DNA of 64,000 nucleotides from COE1 sp910588595 (lineage in GTDB: Bacteria; Bacillota; Clostridia; Lachnospirales; Lachnospiraceae), in the NCBI GenBank assembly GCA_948957135.1, contig CARDBT010000008.1:28958-92957 (forward strand). Reading direction: 5' to 3'. The notes beneath the pieces are model-generated. The model was not told the DNA's origin and did no database searches. It worked only from the letters and a program-made list of their open reading frames with translations. This document shows positions 24,659 through 32,687 of the stretch, one piece after another. How positions within the stretch are numbered: position 1 is the stretch's first letter; the number at the start of each line of letters is the position of its first letter. The position numbers and the translations under genes are program-made.

Positions 24659-26041
24659 ATGGAAGACAAGCAGCTGCGTGGACAAGAGCAGCATAATGGA
24701 GAAAGAACTGCGGCAGATGACATTGAAAATGCAATTTCGGTCAAGCATGTCAGCAAGATCTACAAGCTCTATGACAAGCCGATGGACAGGCTAAAGGAGG
24801 CGCTCAGGCTTACCAGGGAGCAGAAATACCGTGAGGCGCACGCGCTCTCCGATGTCAGTTTTGATGTCAGGCAGGGGGAGTGTGTCGGGATCATCGGGAC
24901 AAATGGTTCCGGCAAGTCCACGATCCTAAAGATCATAACAGGTGTCCTGAATCCGACAAGCGGCAGCGTCAGGGTCGACGGGCGGATATCCGCCCTGCTG
25001 GAGCTGGGTGCCGGATTCAATATGGAATACACAGGCATAGAGAACATTTATCTCAACGGCACCATGAACGGTTTTTCCAATGAGGAGATCGATGCGAGGA
25101 TGCAGGACATCCTCGACTTTGCGGATATCGGCGACTATGTACATCAGCCGGTAAAGACATACTCGAGCGGTATGTTTGTGCGCCTGGCATTTTCAGTCGC
25201 GATCAATATCGATCCGGAGATCCTGATCGTCGATGAGGCACTCTCGGTTGGGGACGTATTTTTCCAGGCAAAGTGTTACCACAAGTTTGATGAATTCAAG
25301 AAGATGGGAAAAACGATCATGATCGTGAGCCATGACCTGAGCAGTATAGCGAAGTATTGTGACAGGGTTATCCTGCTCAACCAGGGCGTGAAGCTAGGGG
25401 AAGGTTCCCCGAAAGCGATGATCGATGATTATAAGCGTGTCCTGGTAGGGCAATATGAGCTTCCGGGGCGGCGTGACAACCTGGTGGACGATGCCGAGAT
25501 CCAGGAGGCAGTGCAGGTGAAAGCTGCTGCCCAGAAGCGCGCAAGACAGCAGGCAGAAGATGAGGACGCGCAGGAGTCAAAAGCGCTGGAGTACGGGACC
25601 AGACAGGCACTGATCGAGGAGATCTATCTGACAGATGACCGCGGGATCCGGACAAACTCTATCTTGAAGGGGTTCGTATTCCACATCCATATGCAGGTGA
25701 GGTTTTACCAGGATCTGCCGGCGCCTATTTTTGCCTTTTCGTTCAAGACAGCCAAGGGCACGGAGATCACAGGAACGAATACGATGTTCGAGAAGGCGTT
25801 TTTGGAACCGGTGAAGGCTGGGGATATAAAAGAAGTCTGTTTCACGCAGAAGATGTCGCTCCAGGGAGGGGAGTACCTGCTTTCCTTTGGCGTGACAGGG
25901 TACGAGGGGGACGATTTCAAGGTATACCACAGACTGTATGATGCGCTTGATGTGACAGTTGTGTCGGACAAGAACACAGTGGGATATTATGATATGGACT
26001 CGACAGTTGTGGTTAAGGAGCTGTTTAGAAATTACTTGTGA
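24659..26041 (+). CDS. ABC polysaccharide export ATPase with C-terminal domain (Wzt/TagH family)
   Basis: 460 residues. Nucleotide-binding domain (~20-265): Walker A GTNGSGKST at residues 80-88, signature YSSGMFVRLAF, Walker B ILIVDEAL and switch His in VSHDLSSI. The linker ~270-310 is rich in Ala, Gln and charged residues. Residues ~315-455 form a beta-rich domain of the Wzt C-terminal type (FSFKTAKGTEITGTNT). In E. coli O9a the Wzt C-terminal domain recognises the chemical cap at the end of the polysaccharide. The neighbour at 26317, a methyltransferase with a kinase-like part, is a candidate for making such a cap. Confidence 0.92.
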   Translation: MEDKQLRGQEQHNGERTAADDIENAISVKHVSKIYKLYDKPMDRLKEALRLTREQKYREAHALSDVSFDVRQGECVGIIGTNGSGKSTILKIITGVLNPTSGSVRVDGRISALLELGAGFNMEYTGIENIYLNGTMNGFSNEEIDARMQDILDFADIGDYVHQPVKTYSSGMFVRLAFSVAINIDPEILIVDEALSVGDVFFQAKCYHKFDEFKKMGKTIMIVSHDLSSIAKYCDRVILLNQGVKLGEGSPKAMIDDYKRVLVGQYELPGRRDNLVDDAEIQEAVQVKAAAQKRARQQAEDEDAQESKALEYGTRQALIEEIYLTDDRGIRTNSILKGFVFHIHMQVRFYQDLPAPIFAFSFKTAKGTEITGTNTMFEKAFLEPVKAGDIKEVCFTQKMSLQGGEYLLSFGVTGYEGDDFKVYHRLYDALDVTVVSDKNTVGYYDMDSTVVVKELFRNYL

Positions 26042-26051
26042 CAAGGACGCC

Positions 26052-26137
26052 GCATAAATGTTCATCTGCAAAGAAGAAAATCGCAGGCATAGCGGGCTAT
26101 GTCAAGATTTTCTGATGCCGCAGATGGGCATTTAGGC
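26052..26137 (+). ncRNA. 86-nt nested hairpin of unknown class
   Basis: Three stems are stacked. The outer stem pairs 26052-26069 with 26120-26137 (17 of 18 positions, two of them G-U). The middle stem AGAAAATC (26075-26082) pairs with GATTTTCT (26106-26113). The inner stem GGCATAG (26086-26092) pairs with CTATGTC (26097-26103, one G-U) around the loop CGGG. G-U pairs that would be mismatches in DNA favour a folded RNA. It could also be a degenerate miniature mobile repeat. It lies in the 275-bp gap between the export ATPase and the methyltransferase; the rest of the gap holds no recognisable gene. Confidence 0.5.
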
Positions 26138-26316
26138 AAGTCATTGTCATGAGTAATTTATTAACAGTTCCTAAGGAGCTTTGCAGAGATAACTCGTGAT
26201 ATTGGTCTGTCACAAGAGGTTTTGGCTGACGGTTCCTGCAAGTGTGGAGATCTGGAATGGGTTTTGTTGTCAAGAACTATTGAATGGTGTGTGCTGGAGC
26301 AAGCAGGGGGTATAAC

Positions 26317-28416
26317 ATGGAAGAGGACATGCAGTTAAATCAGGAGAAAATCGGCAGTGTGATCTTGGATTATACGTACTATTCAGGACAGGATCTGTAT
26401 TCTGACGGCGATATTGAGGATAAGATGCTGGACATTGCCATGTACAATCCGCCGGAGGACTTTCCCAAAATTATCGAGAGAGAGAAGAGCTGGCCTGTTT
26501 TTTATCATTTCTCGCCGCTTCGGAAAAATATCATCGACTGGATTCCATTTAAGAAAACAGATAAAGTGCTTGAGATCGGTTCAGGCTGCGGTGCACTTAC
26601 AGGACAGCTGGCAAAGAGGGCAGGGAGCGTCACCTGCATAGAACTGTCAAAGAAACGCAGTATGGTAAATGCATACCGCAACCGCAATGCCGACAATATC
26701 ACGATCATGGTCGGAAATTTCAACGATATCGAGCCTTGTCTTGACGAGGATTATGACTATGTACTGCTGATCGGTGTCTTTGAGTATGGGCAGGCATATA
26801 TAGGCGGTGCGTCTCCCTACGAGGATTTTCTCAGGATCTGTGACCGCCATAGGAAGCTTGACGGGCGTCTGATCATTGCCATTGAGAATAAATTTGGGTT
26901 GAAGTACTGGGCAGGATGCCGTGAGGATCATCTGGGAACTCATTTTGCGGGGCTGGAGGGATACCGAGAGGGAGGTCCGGCGAGGACGTTTACACGGCAT
27001 GGTCTCGAGAGGATGCTCGAACAGGTCGGGATCCATGAATATGCTTTTTATTATCCGTATCCTGATTATAAATTTGCGACAACGATCTACTCAGACCGCT
27101 ACCTTCCCCAAAAGGGAGAATTGAGCAACAATCTGAGAAATTTTGACAGGGACCGGGTACTGCTTTTTGATGAGAAACAAGTGTTCGATGAGATCATAGA
27201 TGAGAAAGAATTCCCGCTTTTTTCCAACTCGTATCTGCTCGTGGTTGGGGGGGCACCCAATGTGGTCTACACGAAGTTTTCCAACGACAGGGCTGCGAAG
27301 TGGGCGGTCCGGACGTCCATTGTCAGGGAGGCCCCGGGGCAGATGCATGTGGAGAAGCTTCCTGACACGGAAGCAGCTCACAGACATCTGTTGAACACAA
27401 AGCAGGCATATGAGCAGCTTGCCGAGCGGTACGAGGGTACCAAGATCGACATCAATAAGTGCGATGTGATCCGCGGCGATGTCCAGAACGGGCTGTCGTT
27501 TGAATTCTGCCGGGGAGAGACGCTCGAAGCGCTGCTTGACGAGTGTCTGATGCGGACGGATGTGGCAGGCTTTAAGGCGCTTGTCCAGGAGTATATGCAC
27601 TGGCTCTACTACAATGAGGATACCTATGCAGTCAGCAATTTTGACTTTATATTTCCCAATATCCTTGTGGATGGAAAACAGTGGCATGTCATTGACTACG
27701 AGTGGACTTTTGACAAGCATATCGAGGTGAAGGATATCGCATTTCGCGCTTTCTTTAATTATACGCTGGGCGGGGAGATGAGAAAGGCGTGCGAAGACCT
27801 GTTGATGAAAGACATCCTGGGATTTACGGACGAGGAGATTGCAGCTGCCGCTGCAGAAGAGAGGGAGTTTCAGCTCCGCATCACTGGGAATCACGCGTCG
27901 GCAGGGCGTATGCGGGAGCTGATCGGAAACAGGGCATATGCGCTTGAGGGAATGCTCAAGTATTGCGAACATACGGATCTCAAGTGCATCGTGCAGGTTT
28001 TTGTGGATTATGGGGAGGGATTCAGCGAGGAAAACTCTGTAAGGCTTCTGGATTGTTATACATTAGGAAGATATATGAAACTGGAGTATGATATTCCTGA
28101 TGGGGCTGTGCGGATCAGGATCGATCCCTGCATGTACCCGTGTGTGGTGGATATTCGTGAGATCAAAACGGGGAAAAGGATTTATACGGCGGATGAGGTT
28201 GAGGTGAACGGGAGCCGGCAGGAGTGCGGGCTGATCGTGTTTGACAATGAAGATCCCAATTGTACCATCAATGTTGAGGGGAGAGGTCATCTCACTGTCG
28301 ATATGGATGTTCTGGAACTTCCGCAGTCACTTGCAAGCCAGCTGGTGCAGAATGCTGTAAAAGAAAATTTTGTTACGAAAACAAAGGGGTTTCTTAAGAC
28401 AAAGTTGAGGGGTTAG
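26317..28416 (+). CDS. methyltransferase with kinase-like domain, candidate polysaccharide chain terminator
   Basis: 699 residues from ATG 26317 (CAGGGGG six bases upstream; the ATG at 26284 has no ribosome site). Residues ~60-250 are a class I SAM methyltransferase: DKVLEIGSGCGALTGQL is motif I. Residues ~330-520 contain NFDFIFPNILVDG and VIDYEW, which resemble the catalytic loop and metal-binding motif of aminoglycoside-phosphotransferase-type kinases. A beta-rich tail (~585-680) follows. This order recalls WbdD of E. coli O9a, a methyltransferase-kinase that caps the O-polysaccharide before export by Wzm/Wzt. The position right after wzm/wzt-like genes supports that reading. Alternative: a methyltransferase with a non-catalytic kinase-like fold, since the catalytic His is replaced. 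Confidence 0.6.
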   Translation: MEEDMQLNQEKIGSVILDYTYYSGQDLYSDGDIEDKMLDIAMYNPPEDFPKIIEREKSWPVFYHFSPLRKNIIDWIPFKKTDKVLEIGSGCGALTGQLAKRAGSVTCIELSKKRSMVNAYRNRNADNITIMVGNFNDIEPCLDEDYDYVLLIGVFEYGQAYIGGASPYEDFLRICDRHRKLDGRLIIAIENKFGLKYWAGCREDHLGTHFAGLEGYREGGPARTFTRHGLERMLEQVGIHEYAFYYPYPDYKFATTIYSDRYLPQKGELSNNLRNFDRDRVLLFDEKQVFDEIIDEKEFPLFSNSYLLVVGGAPNVVYTKFSNDRAAKWAVRTSIVREAPGQMHVEKLPDTEAAHRHLLNTKQAYEQLAERYEGTKIDINKCDVIRGDVQNGLSFEFCRGETLEALLDECLMRTDVAGFKALVQEYMHWLYYNEDTYAVSNFDFIFPNILVDGKQWHVIDYEWTFDKHIEVKDIAFRAFFNYTLGGEMRKACEDLLMKDILGFTDEEIAAAAAEEREFQLRITGNHASAGRMRELIGNRAYALEGMLKYCEHTDLKCIVQVFVDYGEGFSEENSVRLLDCYTLGRYMKLEYDIPDGAVRIRIDPCMYPCVVDIREIKTGKRIYTADEVEVNGSRQECGLIVFDNEDPNCTINVEGRGHLTVDMDVLELPQSLASQLVQNAVKENFVTKTKGFLKTKLRG

Positions 28417-28443
28417 TGTGCCCAGGGTGGGGGATTCATTGGT

Positions 28444-30531
28444 ATGTTAGGTAAGATAAAAGAAGCCATACAGGGCAGATTATATAAAAAATGTATAAAT
28501 GAGTACGAGAGAGTGCTGCGCTGTCAGACGGATCCATATCTGTTGTGGATCAAGGAGAATGAACAGGCGGGCAGGCGGGATTCCAATGAAGAGCAGAGAC
28601 CTAAGTTTGACATTGTGTATATGGAGGAGTGCGGCAGGGAATTTTCCCTGTCGGGTTTTGATAAGGAGTATGTCTTGTTTGTGTCGGAGGAGGGCAGGAT
28701 CGCGGCGGATGTCTACCGTGAGATCCCACAGTATTTTGAGATGCATAAAGATGTGAATATCGTCTATGCCGATGAGGACACATGGATGCTGGAGGCGCAA
28801 AAAGAAGTGGACAGGGATCTCGTGAATGACGAGAGCGCGCACAGGATCTTTCCGTGGACAAAACCGATGTGGTCGCCGGATACGCTGTTTTCATTTCTGT
28901 ATTTTGGCAATATCTTTGCGGTCCGCAGGGAGGCGTATCTCGGGGTGAAGTGGCTTGGCGACAGGGATTACCGCAAGAACATCTATGATTTTGTGCTCAA
29001 GGCGACGGAGCATGGCAAGCGCCCCGGCCATATCGAGAAAATACTGTTTCACACATATGAAAAGGGGAGCAGCCGGGAAGAGATCGAGGACCGACTCATG
29101 CACAGGACGGATTTTATCGGTGTGGGAAAGGCGTATGATCCTATCCGCGAGAGTGCACTTCAAAGACGCGGCCTGACAGGAAAAATGGTGGAGGACACCC
29201 AGACAGGGATCACGTATCCGATGTACGAACTTCCCAATCATCCGCTGGTCAGTATCGTCATTCCATCCAAAGATAATCCGGACGTGTTGAGACAGTGTAT
29301 CCGTTCGATCTATGCGCACACGGATTATCCGAATTATGAGATCATCGTTGTCGACAATGGAAGCACTGCGAGGGTGCGCATCGGGCTGGAGAATTTCAGG
29401 CAGGAGTGTGCGTTTACGTATCTGTATCTCCCGATGGAGTTCAATTTTTCCCACATGTGCAATGCGGGAGTGAAGGAGGCGAAGGGCGAGTATATCCTGT
29501 TGCTCAATGACGACATGGAAGCGGTTGAAGGCAGCTGGCTTGCGAGACTGGTCGGACAGGCGTCCTTAAAACATGCCGGCGCTGTCGGTGCAAAGCTCTT
29601 GTATCCAAACTCGACCAAGATACAGCACGCCGGGATCACCAACACGATCTATGGTCCCGGGCATAAGCTAAAGCAGCTGGATGACAGTGTTTCCTACTAT
29701 TATGGCAGAAACCGTTTTGTGTATGACCTCATCGGCGTCACCGCGGCGTGTCTGATGATGCGCAGGGATTACTTCCTCGCGATCGGAGGTCTGTTTGAGG
29801 GGCTTGCTGTGGCATACAATGACGTGGATCTGTGTTTCCGTCTGTGCAGCAAGGGACTGTACAATGTACAGCGCAATGATGTCGTGCTGTATCATCATGA
29901 GTCGCTCAGCCGTGGCGACGATCTTCAGGATGAGAGGAAACTCAAGCGCCTGCTGGCAGAGAAGGATGTGCTCTATCACAGGCATCCAAAGCTGTACAGA
30001 AAGGATCCGTTTATCGGAACGCTTCTAAACAGCGGGGATCCGGAGTACAGCTGCCGTTGGCTGGAGCGGTACGAGCTGTTCAACATATTTGACGCGGACG
30101 ATATGCTTTCCGAGTCTAAGAAGCTTCCTTCAGTGGAAAGCATGAATCAGGCGATCATGATCACTGTGGAGGATTGCGGAAAGGAGAACTTTGCGAAGGC
30201 AGTGACCAAGAACGGGCAGAAGAAGAAGACATATTATCTCATCAAGGGATGGGCGTATGTGCCAGGCATGGATAACGCGCGCTATCAGTTCAAGATCCTG
30301 CTGGTGAACAGCGGCGGCAAGGTGTGGGAGCTGCCGGTGCAGCGGCGGTACCGCAAGGATGTGGCTGCGATACTTCCGGATGAGACCAATGTGGATCTGA
30401 CAGGCTTTTGCAACTGGATCTTTGAGGGGGCATTGCCGCCGGATACGTATGAGCTGTGGATGACAGCGAAGGACGGCTGTTCCAGACAGCGGCTGTACCG
30501 CAGCATGGAGAAGACATTGACTATTGAATGA
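28444..30531 (+). CDS. large GT2 glycosyltransferase (RfaG-independent, GT-A fold)
   Basis: 695 residues. The first ~250 residues resemble half of a GT2 domain: YADEDTWMLE, KPMWSPDTLFSFLYFGNIFAVRR without a full donor site. The active GT2 domain begins at ~266 (PLVSIVIPSKDNPD), with VVDNGST and LLLNDDMEA (about 353); AAGLFEGLAVAYNDVDLCFRL and VLYHHESLSRG are typical of rhamnosyltransferase-like GT2 enzymes. A C-terminal beta domain (~590-695) resembles the tail of the next protein. It probably adds sugars, plausibly rhamnose, to the chain in the cytosol. The start at ATG 28444 follows GGTGGGGG. Confidence 0.85.
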   Translation: MLGKIKEAIQGRLYKKCINEYERVLRCQTDPYLLWIKENEQAGRRDSNEEQRPKFDIVYMEECGREFSLSGFDKEYVLFVSEEGRIAADVYREIPQYFEMHKDVNIVYADEDTWMLEAQKEVDRDLVNDESAHRIFPWTKPMWSPDTLFSFLYFGNIFAVRREAYLGVKWLGDRDYRKNIYDFVLKATEHGKRPGHIEKILFHTYEKGSSREEIEDRLMHRTDFIGVGKAYDPIRESALQRRGLTGKMVEDTQTGITYPMYELPNHPLVSIVIPSKDNPDVLRQCIRSIYAHTDYPNYEIIVVDNGSTARVRIGLENFRQECAFTYLYLPMEFNFSHMCNAGVKEAKGEYILLLNDDMEAVEGSWLARLVGQASLKHAGAVGAKLLYPNSTKIQHAGITNTIYGPGHKLKQLDDSVSYYYGRNRFVYDLIGVTAACLMMRRDYFLAIGGLFEGLAVAYNDVDLCFRLCSKGLYNVQRNDVVLYHHESLSRGDDLQDERKLKRLLAEKDVLYHRHPKLYRKDPFIGTLLNSGDPEYSCRWLERYELFNIFDADDMLSESKKLPSVESMNQAIMITVEDCGKENFAKAVTKNGQKKKTYYLIKGWAYVPGMDNARYQFKILLVNSGGKVWELPVQRRYRKDVAAILPDETNVDLTGFCNWIFEGALPPDTYELWMTAKDGCSRQRLYRSMEKTLTIE

Positions 30532-30566
30532 CAAGAACCTCTACAGGGTCTAAGGGATTTTAATGG

Positions 30567-32687
30567 ATGAATATGAAAGAATATAAAAAGGAACTTTTTG
30601 CACAGAAGACACCCTATCTGCAATGGCTGAAAGCACAGAAAACAGAGTTGGAAGAGCAGTATGGGCGACAGCCGGATCACGGTACTATAGGGAAGCAGAT
30701 ATACACGCTTCCCTTTTCTTCATGCATGGATAAGATGCATGAGTTCGGGGAAAGCCGCGCGGATTCGGTGTATCTGTTTGTCAAAAAAGGCGGAAACCTG
30801 TCTGAATATGCCGAGATGGTCTTCGCGGAAGTATTTCTGGATAGAACTGATGTTTTGCTTGCCTATGCAGACGAGGATTATAAGGGAAGCCTAAAGGAGT
30901 TGTATGATATTGAAGAGGAAGTGATCGGCAGGGGGGCTCCTTGGTTCAAACCGGATTTTTCGCCGGATACACTTGCGTCTTTTTTCTATATAGGAAGTGT
31001 GTTTGCAGTCAGAGGGTCTCAGATATTGGAGATGACAGCAAAATACGGGAGAGACATCAGCCTGTATGAGCTTGCGTACAGGATCTTTATGAGCGCGCTG
31101 GAGAGGAAAATGCAGGGAGAGCAGGAAGGGATCGTCCACATATCGAGAGTGTTATATACAAATGACAGCCTGGCGGACGCGCAGCGGATCGACAGTTCGG
31201 ATGTGATCAGGGCATTGTACAGGGGGACGGATCAGGTGCTCGGCAGCGATAAAGTGTCGATCGTTATTCCGAGCAAAGACAATGCACCGGTGTTGGAAAA
31301 ATGTCTGAAGACTCTGGTTCAAAATACAGATTACGATTGTTATGAAATCATCATTGTGGATAACGGCAGCAATTTGGAACAGAAGATGTGTATAACACAT
31401 ATTATTGATATGATAAAGAGAGAGAAAAGTGATCTGAAGATCCAATATATCTACCAGGAGAGCGGATTTAACTTTTCTGCGATGTGCAATCTGGGCGCGC
31501 GGGCGGCGGAGGGCGCATATCTGTTATTTCTGAATGATGATATCGAGGTGATGGATACGGACCGTGACTGGCTTGGAACGATGGCAGCATACGCTGCGAA
31601 GTCCCATATAGGCGCTGTCGGAGCGAAACTGTACTACCCGCGCAGCCCGGGGAAAAACGGTTGTTACAGAATACAGCATACCGGGATCACGAATATGGGG
31701 ATCGGACCGGCTCACAAACTAGGCGGCACAGAGGACACAGGCTGTCTGTATCACGGACATAACACCTGCAATTATGATATGCTGGCTGTCACAGCAGCGT
31801 GTATGCTGATCCGGAAAAGTGTTTTTGACGAGGCGGGTGGGTTTGACGAGGACTTTGCGGTGGCGTACAATGATGTGGAGCTTTGTTTCCGGCTGTACCA
31901 CATAGGATATCTGAATGTGCAGGTCAATGAGGCTGCATTGATCCACCATGAATCGCTCAGCAGGGGGCAGGATACTGCGCCGGAAAAGTTAAGGCGGCTG
32001 CTCGACGAGAAGCAAAAGTTGTATCAAAAGCATCCGTCGCTGTACGCAAGAGATCCATATTACAGTCCGAATCTGGTACAGTGGAAAAGAGATGTGGAAT
32101 ATAACACGGGATATTTATATGACTTCGACAGGCAGTCAGCGCCGTTACTGCTGAGTGATAAAAGAAAACAGAGGGTATTTAAAAAATATGATTTCAGGAG
32201 TTTTCTGCAGGTAAGATCAAAAGCGGCGGCAAAGATCTATGACAGGCTGACAGGGTTTGACAGGATCATGTTTCAGATCGACTCGATCAGTTATGGGGAG
32301 GGCATAGCGGAGGATAAAATAACAGATAATAACATAACGATCGAGGGGTGGTCTGCTGTCAGAAATACGGATAACGCGGATCTGCCCAGAAAACTATGGC
32401 TGATCTATACAGTGCGCAATTTTGATCATCGAAGTGTCTATGAGTTTGAGATCGCGCCGAAGCTTAGGGAGGATGCAGCGGCGCTCCTGGAAGGTTGTGG
32501 AAACACAAAAAATGCCGCACTCTCGGGCATGCAGGTCAACATTGATAAAAGTGCCCTGAAGCCGGGATGTTATCGTGTCGGCGTGCTGTACGGCGACAGG
32601 CTGGTCTGCGATCTGGAAAAGTATGTTCATATCCCCCAGACAGGTGGCGGGGACACGAAAGAAAGGTGTGATGCAAATGGCAAGTGA
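30567..32687 (+). CDS. large GT2 glycosyltransferase, paralogue of 28444
   Basis: 706 residues with the same layout as its upstream neighbour: a degenerate N-terminal GT2-like part (LAYADEDYKGS, WFKPDFSPDTLASFFYIGS), an active GT2 domain from ~229 (KVSIVIPSKDNAPV, IVDNGSN, LLFLNDDIEVMD, AYNDVELCFRL, ALIHHESLSRGQD), and a C-terminal beta domain (~590-700). The two proteins look like products of a tandem duplication. TAAGGGA stands nine bases before ATG 30567. The last 17 bp overlap the next glycosyltransferase. It is likely to act in the same chain-building complex. Confidence 0.85.
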   Translation: MNMKEYKKELFAQKTPYLQWLKAQKTELEEQYGRQPDHGTIGKQIYTLPFSSCMDKMHEFGESRADSVYLFVKKGGNLSEYAEMVFAEVFLDRTDVLLAYADEDYKGSLKELYDIEEEVIGRGAPWFKPDFSPDTLASFFYIGSVFAVRGSQILEMTAKYGRDISLYELAYRIFMSALERKMQGEQEGIVHISRVLYTNDSLADAQRIDSSDVIRALYRGTDQVLGSDKVSIVIPSKDNAPVLEKCLKTLVQNTDYDCYEIIIVDNGSNLEQKMCITHIIDMIKREKSDLKIQYIYQESGFNFSAMCNLGARAAEGAYLLFLNDDIEVMDTDRDWLGTMAAYAAKSHIGAVGAKLYYPRSPGKNGCYRIQHTGITNMGIGPAHKLGGTEDTGCLYHGHNTCNYDMLAVTAACMLIRKSVFDEAGGFDEDFAVAYNDVELCFRLYHIGYLNVQVNEAALIHHESLSRGQDTAPEKLRRLLDEKQKLYQKHPSLYARDPYYSPNLVQWKRDVEYNTGYLYDFDRQSAPLLLSDKRKQRVFKKYDFRSFLQVRSKAAAKIYDRLTGFDRIMFQIDSISYGEGIAEDKITDNNITIEGWSAVRNTDNADLPRKLWLIYTVRNFDHRSVYEFEIAPKLREDAAALLEGCGNTKNAALSGMQVNIDKSALKPGCYRVGVLYGDRLVCDLEKYVHIPQTGGGDTKERCDANGK

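Noticed and set aside
26149..26199. 16-codon open frame MSNLLTVPKELCRDNS
   Set aside because: It has no ribosome site and is too short to support; it may be the relic of a lost gene start.
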